In this document: in pieces, positions 27,757 to 41,800 of the stretch
How positions within the stretch are numbered: position 1 is the first letter of the stretch
Layout: every line of letters begins with the position of its first letter
Source of the DNA: Ophiosphaerella korrae
Lineage: Eukaryota; Ascomycota; Dothideomycetes; Pleosporales; Phaeosphaeriaceae
NCBI GenBank assembly: GCA_028456385.1
Contig: JALNQF010000192.1
Span: 17,392 to 81,391 of the forward strand
DNA length: 64,000 nt
Reading direction: 5' to 3'
Made by a program: the position numbers and the translations under genes
Notes under the pieces: model-generated
What the model was told of the DNA's origin: nothing
Seen by the model: the letters and a program-made list of their open reading frames with translations, nothing else
Databases searched by the model: none

Positions 27757-28154
27757 TATAATAGGGCTATAAGTTATTAACTACCTAAAGCCTTAAGGGA
27801 AAAGTTTAAGTAGATTAGAAGTTAATAACTAAGTTATATATTATAATTATGTAATAGGCTATAAATAGTAAATAATTCCTAATAGGCGATAGTAAGGTAT
27901 TATCGCTCTTAGTTAGAGATTAGATTACTAATACTATCTTAATAATACGTATTACTACTAACTATATACCTAGTACTTATCTTATACTTTCTTACTTTAT
28001 TATTCTACTTTTTATAAAGTTATAAAGTTATTACGTATCTCTATTATAATTAATTACTTAATTAAGCTTATTATCTTATAAGTTATATATATTATTATCT
28101 TCTAGTATAGAGCTAATTAGTTCTATTTAGTTTTCTTCTATTACTACTATAATA
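27757..28154 (-). repeat. 5' LTR of the outer family A element
   Basis: 398 bp from TATAATAGGGC to CTATAATA. It is preceded on its internal side by TAGTAAGG, the same primer-binding-site side found beside the other family A LTRs. Confidence 0.75.
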
Positions 28155-31100
28155 CTCTCTTTAGCTAAAGATTTACTAGCTACTAGTAACTACTCTACTT
28201 ACTAAGTAGTTACTTAGTATATATAGCTTTAATACCTCTCTTTTAGTTAGCTCTCTATCTACTATTTACTTTCTTTTTAATTAACTAGTAACTATACTTT
28301 CTAGAGCTATCTTATATAAAGTCTACTTTATATAAATTTTCTTAAGAAGAAGTTAACTAGCTTCTACTAAGCTAGGTTACCTTTAGTTAAGACTAATTAG
28401 CTTAATATACTTATAATTACTCTACCTAAAGTATTTACTTTTACTTTAGTCTCTTTTTCTTATATAATGTATATAATGATAAGTACTTTAAAGAAAGTAT
28501 CTTTTAGTTTTTAGAAGGCTTAACGTACTTCTTTTCTAATCTTAATTATATAGCTTTCTTTCTTCTTTTAGGTAAGCTTACCTTAGGCTATATTTAAGCC
28601 TTTTTAAGGTAATCTTATTAGTAGTAAAGTAATATAAGAAAATCTACTTATAAATTTCTTCTAGTAGTTTATAATACTAATAAATACTCTTATTTTATAT
28701 ACTATAAATAGAATTAGCTATTCTTAAACTATTTTAATATAACTTATATCTACGCTAACTTCTTTAAGTAAATTAATATACTTAAAGTACTCTATATAAT
28801 ATATACACTACTTATACTTCTTAAGCTATATAAATAGCTTAAATTAGTATAGCATTTCTAGTACTTTCTTTACGTTACTTATATACCGCTCTTTTATATT
28901 TAAGAAAACTATAATATTATTAAAGTAGATAATACAAGTAATATTAACAAGACTTACTAATACCTAGTTTATATAAGCTTAGAACTAAGCTAAAGTATTT
29001 ATAAAGCTAAAAGGTATTACTATATACTTAAAGTAGCTATACTTAGTCCTAAAAGTAGTTTTCTATCTATTACTTTTTTTAATTTTAATATAGTAGTACT
29101 TATCTCTAATATTAAACTTCGTATAGTACTTTACTTAAGCTAACTACTTTAGTAACTCTATAATTAGAAGTAATAGATACTAGTTCTTAAGAGTTATCTT
29201 ACTAAGACCTCTATAGTCTATCTATAGCTTTAAGTAACTATCTTTTTTCTTTATAAAAAGTATTAGCACTTTTACTAGAGATTTTAAGTATTTTATCTCC
29301 TCTTAACTAATAAAGTTAGCTAAGTACTTCCTTAGTACTTATAACTTAGTTACTAATAGATTATATAATAGCTAATAAAGTAGTTATATATCTTATATAA
29401 AATTAATAGCTAAGTCTTAAAGTCTATACTATACTTAAGTTTTAGAGTTTTCTCTAGAAGCTATATTTATATACTTAGCGTATTATAAGAGTAATAAGCC
29501 TCTTTTAGAGCTAATTAGGCTACTTTAGCTTATATAGCTTACTAAATACGCGTATATATTATTTTATAGACTACGTATTATTTAGTTAAACTATTTAGTA
29601 TCTTTTATACTTACTAGTTTAAACTAAAGTATATCTTTAGCTTTTTTACTTTAGAAGAGTACTCTCTTAGTACTATAGCTTATCTTAAGTTAATACTTAT
29701 TAACCTAAAGTAAACTAAAGTATATATTATCTTTCTTAGTATCTATTACTATAAATATTACCTAGTATATCTATATACGCCTACGTATATCTATAAAGGT
29801 AATCTTTACTATTATATTAAGTAGTAAAGTAATAAAAAAGCTTTATTCTTTTACTAATATAGCTAATAAGAAGTTAAGTTAATACTCTCTATCTTTAATA
29901 GCCTTAAGCTATAGTACTATACTTATTACTAATTTAATTATTAAGAAATATCTTAGCTTTATAAAGGTAGTATTATAGAAAAAGTATAAGTTTTTTTTTT
30001 TCTTAATAAAGCTATATAAGATATAAAGTAAGAGATTAGTCTTTAGAGGTTTTTTTTTTCTAGCTTTAGTAAAGCTATTATAAAGGAGTTATCTCTTATA
30101 TCTTTTAATTTTGCGCTAATATTAGTAAGTTTATAACTTACTAATATTTAACTACTTTTCTACTTTTAGTTAGCGCTTAGTAAGCTACTAGGTATATATA
30201 CCTAGTACTTACTTAGATAGCTTTATCTACTATTTACTCTCTTTAGTTAATTATTAAAATTCTCTTATTAAGTTATCTTTCGTAAAGTCTACCTTATAGC
30301 TATACTTATTATTTATTTTTTTAGCTTTAATTAATTAATTATTTTATATTTAGAGTCTTTATAGTTAAAATATATAAAAAGCTAGTAATTAGCTTTATCT
30401 CTACGCTTTTTAGGCTTAGCTAGGTTATTTTATACCTATTTATCTTACTTTACTTTTTTTAGAGTTTTCTTATACTTTTCTAACTCTAACTAGTTTATTT
30501 AGTAGTTTTTCTTCTTCTTTTTAACTTCTTTAGTTTATAATAGTTAGGTTTACACTTTAGTATATAGCTAGCGTTAGTATATAATATTAGCTTACTCTTT
30601 TACTTAGGTAAGTATTATTAGCTTATTAAGTAGAAAAAGTACTAATTAATCTTATATTACATATAATAGTACTCCTCTATACTCTAATACTTATAGCTCT
30701 AAGGTTTAGCTTAGTAGCTCTTTTTAGAATATATATATATACTCTAGTAAGTCTATTAGAGATTATTTATATTACTATCTATTGTTTTTTAAAGGATAAT
30801 AGGCTTATATCTAATATTTAATATATATTCTAAGTGTATTTAGTTTTACTACCTTTAAATTAGCCTATTTTAGCACTTATATAGGGGTAAGACTTTACTT
30901 ACTCTTATAGTAGTCCTTTTAAGTTAATTTTAGTAGTTTAGAGAAGTATCTAATACTAAATTATACGTTTTAGATTTCTATAGTAAAGTATTAAAAGATC
31001 TAAAAGAAATAGGTCTTATAGTCTCTTTCTTTATAGTTATATTTTATTCTATCTTTTTTTATAAATATTTATAAAGGTTCTAGTTATAGTAAGTTTATAG

Positions 31101-31380
31101 CTAAGAATTAAGTTTAGCTAAGTATACTAGTAGTAAGAGTAGCTATTTTAACTACTAATTACTTTATTACTTTATATTAAGTATAAAGCTTTCTTAGTAC
31201 TTATACTTCTTTAAAATTATAGGTCTCTTAGTACTATATATAGAGTTCTTCTAACTCTATAGTAGTATTACTTTAAATTAAGCTAGATTAGCCTTATTTA
31301 CTTTATAGTATATTATTAATATAACTTTTCTTATCTCTTTATATATACTATACTAGGGATAGCTTATTATCTTATACTAT
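28155..31380 (-). mobile_element. Remnant of another Ty3/Gypsy element (family C), interrupted at 31,380
   Basis: The minus strand around 29,290-28,910 reads as reverse transcriptase: KKDSYLKL.IDYRGLSKITL, then SYFKYIVIPFSFINT, then IIYFNNIIVF, where the YLDD box has both Asp codons mutated to Asn. I do not see clear LTRs for it. It is interrupted on the right by the element at 31,381-42,622 and on the left by the family A stack. A palindromic repeat lies inside at 30,079-30,300. Confidence 0.65.
30079..30300. repeat. Dispersed repeat with two conserved palindromes (also at 63,773)
   Basis: Nearly the same sequence occurs at 63,773-64,000, and a more diverged copy may exist at 28,165-28,340. 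It starts TATAAAGGAGTTATC. It contains a perfect hairpin (AATATTAGTAAGTT, 3-nt loop, complement) at 30,118-30,148 and a second palindrome around ACTAGGTATATATACCTAGT. The TATAAAG start resembles the family B LTR start, so this could be an LTR. Confidence 0.75.
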
Positions 31381-31641
31381 TATAGTAAAGTATTATAAAG
31401 AAAAGAATAGTAAAAAGGAGGTAAGTAGTTACTAAGAAAATACAAGTACTAAAGGCTTTATAAGGAAGCAAACTATTAAGGAGAAGAGGTATAAGAGGGC
31501 TAATAAGCTTTTAGGTTGTAGAATACAATCTATAGGAGTATAAATAATATTTAGAGTTAGTTTAGCTAATAAAGTTTAAGTTCCCTAAGACTAATAAGCT
31601 CTTAGGCCCTAGATCTATATTAAGTACACAACTTTATAACA
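31381..31641 (+). repeat. 5' LTR of the family D element
   Basis: Ends in CTTTATAACA and pairs with 42,363-42,622. Fewer C-to-T changes than the right copy at several sites. Confidence 0.85.
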
Positions 31642-31705
31642 AATAGTAACTAACGCAAAACTTAAACCTATAACCTTAGCTTTAGGAGCGCTAGCTTACG
31701 CACTA

Positions 31706-31888
31706 TTGCGTAAGGAATAGAATAGGTATAGGAATAGAATAAGTATAGGAATAGAATAGGTATAGGAATAGGTATAAGAATAGGCATAGGAATAGGCACA
31801 GGAATAGGCATAGGAATAGGTATAGGAATAGGTATAGGAATAGGTATAGGAATAGGTATAAGAATAGATATAGTAATAGGTATATACA
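31706..31888. repeat. Minisatellite of GGAATAGGTATA-type units
   Basis: About 180 bp of 6/12-bp units (GGAATA, GGTATA, GGCATA) just inside the 5' LTR of the family D element. An open frame on the minus strand across it reads as an Ile-Pro repeat and is a by-product of the repeat, not a gene. Confidence 0.85.
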
Positions 31889-32259
31889 TAAAACTTAGGA
31901 TAAGCTAACTTATTTTATATAGGAATAGGTATAGTATAAGTATAAGTATAAAAATAGGAATACGCTATAAATATATAGAGCCTAAGACCTAAAGGGCTAT
32001 AGGTAGTATAAAAGGCTAGTAGTGTAACTAGCTAAATATAAAAGAGGCTAATAGGAAATATTAGAGAAGCTTTTAGTAAGCCCTTAGGCACTTAATAAAT
32101 AGCTAATAGAAGTATAGATAATAGGAATATTAAAATAGAAAAATAACTAGTAAGAAAATAGTAAAGATAGAAAAGGATAACAAGTAGTATAGTAAGAAGA
32201 AATAGCCTAGTAGTAGTAAGTATTATACTATAATTATAGATAAATAACGTATAAAGAGA

Positions 32260-35200
32260 GTAGTAAAAGAAAGAAGATTATAAAGTAATCTTAAGCTATA
32301 AGATCTAACTTATTATCTAATAAAGAGACTATACTAAAGCTATCTCTTTACTAGCTAAGAACTTCTTTATATAACTTAGGACTTCTAAACCTAACACTTA
32401 AAGGACTATAAAATATACCTAAAAGAATTAGTATACTAATAATAGATAATAGCTCTACTATCCTAAACATACTTTAACTAATATATAAAATATCTTTAGA
32501 GATATTTAGCTAGCTTATAGTAGCTATTAAAATAGTAGTAAAATAAAATAGTAGAGTAAATACTAGTAAATAAAACCTATTTATAGATAAGAAGTTTAAG
32601 TTTACTAGTACTAATATAATAGAGTTTCTAGATAGTATTAAGGAATAAGTAAGCTTTTATGGATAGCCTATTAGAGACTAGATCTATAACGTTATTACTT
32701 TTAGTAATAAGATAAAAAAAGATATTATTAAATAAAGTATAACTAAGTTTATAGAGGTAGAGTAAGCTAAAAATTAGGTAAAAGTTAGAGAGGTAATAAG
32801 AAATAGGTTCTAAAGGTCTAACAAAGTATAATAAGAAGAGATAGAAGAAGTACTCTAAACCTAGCTATAGTAATACTTACTTATAGACAACCTCTTTCTC
32901 TAAGACTACTTTAATAACTTTAGCTTTTAGTTTATAGAGTACTAGAAAGTAGGAATAATTATAGAGGCTATAAAGAGATACTACTTAGTAAAAAAACTTA
33001 ATAAGTACTACTTATAAAAAGTCTTTAATAAATATAACCTAAGTAATAAAAACGTAAAAGACTTAAACTTTTAAATAATCTAGAAGTACTTTAACTAGCT
33101 AGTATAAAGAGACTTATAAGTAGAATATTTTAACCTAGCTTTTAAGAGAACTATAGGCGTACTAAAGCTTATAAGCTATAGGAAATAGCTATATATAATA
33201 CCTAAAGGAATATTTAGGCCTCCTAATATAAAGCTTATACCTAACTCTTATAATTAGACTTAAGGATAAAAGAAAGTCTAAATACTTCTAGGAATAGAAG
33301 TTATATAATTAGAAGTTAATAATCTTATAAAATACTTTAAAATAATAAAACTATAAGTAATTACTTTTATAGCTATAAATAACCTAAATACTAGAGCTTA
33401 AGAGCTTATTTAGCTACTAGAAGTATACTTAGTTATAGAAAAATTAATTAAGGTAGATAAGTATCTATAGACTCCTAAGGCTATAGTAAACCTATAATTT
33501 TAAAAGAACCTTTTACTATTATTTTAGAATAGCGTAGGACCTTAGTATTAGAATAACGTAGTAAGTATAAGTTTAGACTTTTATAGTTATATTATAAGGG
33601 GTCTAGGGTAGAGAGCTATTAGGGTACGCTTAGCGCTGTCGACGAGCTCTACTAGGCTAAGTAACTAGCGCGTACTAGCTCTGTCGGCTAGTATATTCTA
33701 CTATATACAACTTAGTACAACCCTAAGCGAGTTCGAAGAACTTTAAGTAATAATAACTAGTATATATATTGTATACTACTACAATAGCTTAACTAGCTAT
33801 TAGCCCCTTTTTATTAGGATTAGCTTAGTAGTATACTATCCTTACATATATTAAGTATAGAGACCTAAACTACTATATTAATAACTATAAAGAAAGAAAA
33901 GCTTTAATACTTAATAGATAGATTTAGTTTAATCTAGAAACTAAAAGATACTAATAGAGTATAGAGCTAACTTACTAAGAGTTTATTAAATAGATTAGAG
34001 TAAGAGGTAACTAAAACAATATAATAATCTAGTTTATCTAGTAAAGAATATAAAACCTAAAATATAGAGAAATAGACTCTTAAGTAATACTAAACCCTAT
34101 AGTATAATAGCTAGTATAGCCTTAGATAATAGTAGTAATAAACTTACTTAGGGGTGTAATAGATAATTTAAAAGAAGATAGAATATTAAGCGTAGAAGAA
34201 TATAATAGATTCTAGATATAGTAACTAAAAATAAAAGAAGATCTAGTAGAAGAAGATATTATTAAAACTATATATATTACTATAGTAAGGTTTAGAACCT
34301 AAAAGCTCTTAGTACCTATTCTAGCTATATAAAATAATTACAAAAAATAGGCTAAATTCTTTAAATCTAAGTAGACCTAATTTAATAATATATAAATAGA
34401 AATAGATCTAGAATAACCTCTTAAAAAATAGATAAATAAAAGAACTACGTAAAGAAGCTTAGGTAAATTAATACCTTAGAATTAAATACTAAAGAAGTAA
34501 TATAAAAAGTTATAGAAGCGTTAGTATCTCTACCTATATAAATACTCTTAGCTAATATACTAGACCTTCTTAAAAAGCTTATAAAGCTAACTTTTATAGT
34601 AAATAAGTTAGAGAAATTTATAAATATAAGAGTAATAGTAAGTATAACTAAAGACTTAGAAGAGACGCTTTAAAGCCCTAAGAGACTACTAGTAGCTTTA
34701 TCTTAGAATAACCCTTACCTATATATAATAAATACTAATATTCTTAACTAAGTAATAGTAAAAGCTATAAATAGAAAAATCGTTAGATATAAAGCCTATA
34801 GACTTTTAGGCTCTACTAAAGTACTTTCTATTATACTTATACACTCTACTAGTCTTGTAGCTAATATAAATATAGTAGGAGAGTGCCTAGAATATAACTA
34901 ACTTAGTAGGATTAAAAAACTTATAAAAAAATACCTAAAAGCAATAATCTAAGTCTATAAGACTAGACTACTAGCCTTACTTAACTTAAGAGTAGAACTT
35001 AATATAATCTACTTTAAAATAGCTCTAGCTACTAGCTTAAGTATAACTTCTATACCTAAAGAAATAACTAGAGTATAGCTAGTTACTATAAATAAAGTAA
35101 AGGAGTCCTTTAAAAAGATTATATAAGGCGTACTAGTTATAATTAAAAGTATTAAAGTCTAGTCGAACTTCTTTATTATAAGAGGTCTCTCTTACCTAAT

Positions 35201-38200
35201 AATCTTTAAGAACCTATTTATAATAGATTATCGATACTCTTTTAAATAAGAAGATAATAGCTAAATATACTATTAGGTTTAGTTAAAGAATTAAAATACT
35301 TCTATAATAGTTATAGTAATATTTAATAGAATAAGAAGTATAAGATAAATAAATATAGTAATAATAGAAAAACTAATAAAAAACCTTACTACTAAGAGTA
35401 GAGTTCTATTAATAGACACTAAGAAAATAAAGAAATAAGAAAGAAACGCCTAAAGAACTATTAGTAGTACCTAGTATCTATACTAGAAACTATAGAATAA
35501 TCTATAGGTAGATCTAATAATTATAAAATAAGCTAGTATTTCTTTAAATAAAAGTATCTTAGAAATCCTAGAAACCCTTATAGGGATATAGAAATAAGTA
35601 GAAAGAAGAAAATAGATACCTAAAAGCTTATTAAAGATAGAGCTATAACTTAGGCTAAATACTATATAAAAGTTAAAAAGTAAAAAAGTATAGCTAGTTT
35701 ATAACTCCTTAGTATAGCCTTATAAAGTAGAGGGTTAATTAGACTAAAAAGTAAGAGTAGAACTTAAGTAGCTAGTAAATAATAACTAAAGCTAGAGACA
35801 ATTCTAATAATATATTACTAATAAGACTACTCTTTTTTCTATAAGTACTTAGGTTATAGAAAAATAGCTAGTAAAAATAAAGATTACTAACTAGCTATAG
35901 CTAAGAGAAAGAGAAATACTAATTAAAGTTTTTCTATATTAAGAAGCTACGTTAAGCTTTAATATTATAGAGTTAAGCTATATCTACTCTAATATTATTC
36001 TACTAGTTTAAATTAATATAGTACTTTATATAGCTTAAAAAAAAGATAGCTTTATTATACTTTATAAACTAAGAGACGTAGTTAATAAGATAATTTAAAA
36101 ATAATTAGACTAAGAAGTCTTTAAATTAAGCAAAAGCCTATATAGTAACCTTTAGTTCTTAGTAAAGAAAAAGGACTAAGAATATTAACTTATTAATAAT
36201 ACCTAGTGCACTAATATTATAACTATTAGAGATACTAACCTACTTCTAAACCTAGATAAATTCTTAGAGGAATATATAAGTTACTACGTTATATTCCTAA
36301 TAGACTTCTTCTCTAGATATAATTAAGTAGAGCTTAATTAAGACTCTAGACTACTTATAGTATTTTATATACTAACTTATAGACTAGTATAGTAATATAC
36401 TCTACTTATAAAAACTATAAACTCTATTACTAAGTTTATATAAGTAGTAACTAAAATCCTATAAAAATTATTTCTAACTAGCTATATATTATATATAGAT
36501 AATATCGTAGTAAAAGGCCTAAAAATAGACTATAACTTAGACTTACTAAAACCTAGGATCTAAAGGTTTATTAGCAAATATATTATTAATATAGATAAAG
36601 TTTTATATAACTTTAAGATAGCTAGTACTACTACTTTAGGTTTTAAATTAGATTAGTACTATAACTCTATAAGGATTATAGGGTATATAGTAGATAAAAA
36701 GGGCTAGTACTTAGCTAATAAGAAAGTCTAAAAGATAATTAAATAGCTAGCCTATAGATCTCTAAAAGAAGTCTAAATAGTTATTAGCTTTTATATATAC
36801 TATAGAATCTAGATTAAAGGTTTTACTAAGATAGTAGTACTACTATTTAAGCTACTAAAGAAGAATAAAGAATTTAAATAGAGTTAAAAAGCTTCTCTTA
36901 CTATAAATAAATTAAAAGCTTAACTAACTAGTATACTAGTATTAGTCTCTATAGACTATAGTAAGCCTATTAAACTAATTATTATATTAGTTAATAGAAG
37001 TAAAAAAGGTTAAAGCGTAGTACTCTAGTAAGAAAACTTAAAAGGCTATTAGAACGTAGTATACTATAAATTAGGAGTATAGTTACTTTTAGAGTATAAC
37101 TAGGATTCTAGGAAATATAAGTATAAAGCTATACTACTAGTACTTAAGAAATTCTACTTATAGATCTATAGAGTTTATTTTATAGTAGAAATAGACACCT
37201 ATATACTTATAGATTAACTTAATTAAAGCGCTAGTAACTTCCTAAGAGCCTTAATTACAAGATAGCTTACTTTTCTAAATATATAGGAATTTAATATAAA
37301 GTACAAAGCTAGGAAAAAGAACGTAGTAGTAGATACTCTCTTAAGGTAACTAGAGCTACTAAGATAGTAGCTACTAAAAAAGCTTAAAAAGATATAGAAG
37401 AATTTATAAACTACTATTTAAAGTCTATAACTTTTATCTTACTATAGATAAGCCTTTAGGACCTAGAATTTATATACTTAAGGATAGACATAGACCTAAG
37501 TATACTAGATACTCTAGAAACGCCTTTTCTATATAATATTATAAAATAGCTAGTAACGCTATAAACTATAGCTAGAATAAGTAGAATAGATACCTAGAAA
37601 CTTTATAAAAATACGTAAAAATACATGGTTATATAAGAACTTTTATAAGCTAAGGGTTCTAAATAGTAATTACTAAAAAGAGTAGTAGATATAAAAAAAA
37701 AGTAGTTAGAGATCCTAAAAGTATTATATAATAAAAGTAGATACTAAAGCTAAGAAAGAATATAGTAAAAGATCTAGACGTAATATTACTAACTAAATAT
37801 ATTTAAAGACGTAGAGACTTATATAAAATGTTACTAAGAATATTAATTTTATTTACCTTAGATAGTAGAGAAAGAGCTATACCTAAATTAGAGACCTAAG
37901 GTCCTATAAAGATAGAGTATACTAGATATAGTTTATATAACTAATAGTAAAAGAGGTAAAAAATATATAATTATATATTAGGACTTTATAAGCTTATATA
38001 TAGAGGCTAAAGCTCTTAGAGTTAATATATTAGAAGCTATTATAAAGTTCCTAAAACAAGTTATATTCTTAAGATAAGGAGTACTATTTAAAATAATAGT
38101 AGATAGAAGACTAGAAAATAAAAGACTAGTTACTAACCTTACTTACTTATATAGTACCTAAAAGGTTATTAAAAGTACTTATTACTTTTAAAGCTAAAGA

Positions 38201-38800
38201 ATAATTAAAAGAAGCTATAAAGAGTTAGTAGCTACCCTTTAAAAGATTAAAAGTAATTAGGTAGATAATCTACTCTATACGCTATAAGTAGATAAGGTTA
38301 TAGTAAAGTATAGTACTAGAGAGATACTAATATACCTTATATATAGCTAGGAATAAGTTTTATTTATTAAACTCTACGTCTCTATATAGTAAACTCTCTT
38401 ATAGTTAGAAGTTTATAATACTACTACACTTTTAGTATTATAAGCCTAGTAGTTTAATAAGTATAATAATAGACTCTAAGAAGCTATAGATTATATAATT
38501 AAGCTAAGAGAAGAAAGTAAAAAATAGTTTAATACTAAAAAGATATTACGTATAAAAGATATACCTAAAGAAATATTAGTACTTATCTAAGACTTATTTA
38601 GCAACTAGAATAAATCTAGATAATAGAAACTCTAACTTTAGTAGAAGGGCCCTTATTAAGTTATCTAGTTATACTCTTCTAGATAGTACTAGCTTACTAA
38701 CCTAGATAGTATAAAGTTTAGAAGCTATACTCTAAGAGTAAGAGTAGTAGAATTCTACTAGTAAAGCTAGTAAGAGCTAATAGATATTTTAGAAAATTTA
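32260..38800 (+). pseudogene. gag-pol of the family D Gypsy element, destroyed by RIP
   Basis: Readable through stops: reverse transcriptase start near 36,150 (FLVKKKD); then near 36,310-36,520 SRYN.VELN.DSR, TKFI.VVTKIL and LYIDNIVVKGLKIDY, the hallmarks of the fungal Gypsy clade whose intact members read LPQGATNS before the catalytic box (Asp to Asn again here); integrase near 37,910-38,090 (LDIVYITNSKRGKKY, IEAKAL, then FLKQVIFLR.G); and a GPY/F-type C-terminus near 38,640-38,700 (KGPY.VI). Gag presumably occupies about 32,260-34,000 but I cannot assign it by motif. Confidence 0.8.
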
Positions 38801-38889
38801 GAGCTAGAAGCTAAAGATTTTATAATTAGATAGAAGGAAAAGTAAGCTTTACTTAATACTAAGGAGTAACTTAAAAGAGTATTAGAGAA

Positions 38890-41800
38890 ACTAGTACTAA
38901 TAGAGCTAGTATTTAGATAGTAAAGTAGGTAAGTACAAGAATAATATAAATAGAACTTACTATTACTATTATAAACTTATTAGCTATAATTAGTTTAAAT
39001 CCTAGTATAAAAGCCTAAATTTAATCTAGCTAACTTTAAATTCTTTATACAAAAGGAACCTAATAAGGAAATTAATCTTAGCTAAAGATTAGCTAAAAAT
39101 TTTAAATAGAGGAGGGAACAAGTAGGTATTATAAGTAAATAGGAGAATTAGTAATAAGAAGAAAAGAACTTAGTTAATTTTCTCTAAAAATAAACAACTA
39201 AAGAGGCCTTAGTACTTAGATACTAAGAAGAAAAACTCTATATTACCTATTATTACTAATTACTATCTTTAAAACTAGAAGAAGAAGCTTAAGTAGTAAG
39301 AGGACTTCTAAGACTAAACCTAAGTAGCTAAGAGTAAATACTACCTAGATAATAAGTATAATAGTAATCTTAATTCTAAGGCTAAAGATCTTAAAGTAGA
39401 AAGCTAGAAGAATACTAAGGAAGTAGAAAGAGTATAGAAATAGAAGACTAAAGGCCCCTAGAAAGAAAAGTAAAAGAGCTTAAACCTATTATATTAAATT
39501 AAGAATAGACTAGAGTAAGAATACTACTACTAGAAAGTAAAGCGTAAAGAAAAGAAGTTAAAAGAGTAGCTAGATAGTAGCTAGAAGTAAAAGTAAAAGT
39601 AGTAAGAAACTTAATAAAGTATCTATAAGTATATCCTAAACTCTTATTAAGACCTAAGTAACTTATATCTAACTCTAGGTTAGTAAAGTAAAAAAAGCGT
39701 AAAGGCGTACCTTATAAAGCCTAAAGAGCTAGTAGTTAATAGAGAGAATTTAGAGTAGTATAAAAGCTTAAAAGTAAGCTAAAACTACTAGAAGAAGCGC
39801 TTTTAAAGTGTTTACTAATACTAAAAAGAAATAAAAAGTAAGAAGAACTAGAGAGAACTTAATAAACAAGGGCCTTATCTATAGTAGAGAAAATAGTAGC
39901 TAAAGAACTATTAAACTTACTTTTAAGTAAAGTATAACTCTAGAGACGCTAGCTATAAGCTTACTAGTAAAAAGGATTATTAGTAAGGCTATAAAGGTAG
40001 CTAGAAGTCTTAGAGTTATTATCTTTAGGCTTATCTATACTACGTACTATTAGGTAAGCTCTAAGCTTATAAGAATATACTAGCTTACTAAGTATTATAA
40101 GAAGATACTTATAAGCTACTTAATAACTTAGAGAAATATTTTAGTAGATAAGATACTAAATATTAGCAACTATAGTATTACGCGTAAATAGTATAGTAAT
40201 AAAGTAGCTAGAAAACTAAGTAGCTATAAGAATAAAAGTATTAGCGTAAGTATACTCTTACTTAAAGAGCTTAGTAATATAGTAGTAACTCTTAGTAAAA
40301 CCTTTAACTTAAGAGAGTACTTACTTATATTTAGTTACTAGACTACTAAAAACGCGTTAGTATAGCTTTAAAAGACTATTAAGATAAAACTAAGTAAAAA
40401 GAAAAATAAAGTTAATAACTTACTTAACCTCTAATTATAGCTTTAAATATAATAATAAATATAAGAGCTATTAAAGTAGATAATACATTTATTATTAAAG
40501 AAAATAGAGTATCTAATACTACTACAAATATAAGTAGTATAGCTATAATTACTTTCTTTCTTAGAACTATAAGCTATAGCTCTATTAGAGCTTAGTAGTA
40601 GTAGCTCTAGTAGTAAAGCCCTATAAAGGCTAATAGTCTTCTAAATATACTAACTTACGTAAACTATAGCCTTATAATAGGCTTATATCCTTTAAAGATT
40701 ATTAATTAAAGAAAGATCTTATAAGTATATAGCCTAAGTAGCTAAAAAGATTTAAAGAAGTATCTCTTAACTCTTATAATAGTATACTTAATAGTATAGC
40801 TAGTAAAAAAGAGACTAAGAGCTATTAGAAGTATAAAAGAAGCTATTAAGGTTAGAGGAATAAATATTATAGAGACTATTCTACTAGTAAGCCCTATTTT
40901 TACGCTTATTATAGTAAGTATATATAAACTCTTAGTTAAAGAAAAGAAGCTAGCTAAAGTTATACTCTTTAAAGATATTAAAGGCTTAGTTAAAAAAGTT
41001 ATAAAGTAAGTTAAGTAAGAGAGAGTAGTTAAGAAAACAAGTAATAACTAAGAGAATATATAGTTAGTAAGACCTAAGAGCCTATAAGTAAGAAGGTTAG
41101 ATACTTACTCTTATACTAGAAATAATATATTATAGAAATAGAGTAAGAAGCCTTACTTTTAGTTTAATAATAACCTAAGAGTAGCTTACTTAGGTTATAA
41201 AGTAGCTAAGAAGAATTATTACTACTATAGTTACTTTAGCTAAGCTAGCTAGCTACGTAAGAGCTAGGTTAGAAATTAAAAGTAGCTATAATAGTTAAAG
41301 TAGAAAGTAAATAAGAGAATAGAGCTAAGAAACTAATAAGAGAGTATAAAGTAGCTAAGATAAGCCTAAAGAAAAGAAGAAGAAAATAGAATAAAAAATA
41401 GAGAGATAAAGTTTAAGTATACTACTAGAAAGTATTTATAACTTTACTAAAACTATAAGAGCTAATAACTATAAGAGCCTAACTACTAGTAAAAACGTTT
41501 AAATATAGAGCCTAAAGGCTTTACGCTAGCTTAACTAATAAATATATATATATATAAGAAAAGAGTTATCTATTAAAAATTAATAAGTAAGAGAAGAATT
41601 TAGTAAGTAGAGACGTATTAAGTAAAAAAACTATTATAGATTATAAAATATACGTAAAAAAGAATAGTAAAAGAGTAGATAGCTACTAGTATAAGCTATA
41701 TAATACGTCTATATTAAATTTTTATTAAATAACCTAGAAACTACGTAAATACTCTATAAATAACCTCTTAGATATTAGATCTAGAGCCTTTAGAAGAAAG

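Larger units (their letters stand above)
3089..28154 (-). mobile_element. Outer family A Ty3/Gypsy element containing nested insertions
   Basis: Two LTRs in the same minus orientation, 3,089-3,503 and 27,757-28,154, are closer to each other than to the third LTR at 6,393-6,788; for instance both share the AATTCCTAATAGGCGATA block. Both outer edges abut CTCT-type bases (about 3,085-3,089 and 28,155-28,159), a plausible but degraded target-site duplication. Next to the left LTR comes minus-strand pol (3' half) up to 6,389, interrupted by another family A copy. Next to the right LTR comes gag and the N-terminal part of pol. The exact crossover between the two copies in the right-hand half is not resolved by eye. 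Confidence 0.6.

Noticed and set aside
31668..31889. Minus-strand frame of 73 codons reading as Ile-Pro repeats
   Set aside because: It is the translation of the GGAATAGGTATA minisatellite in a dead retrotransposon leader, with no coding signal outside the repeat.
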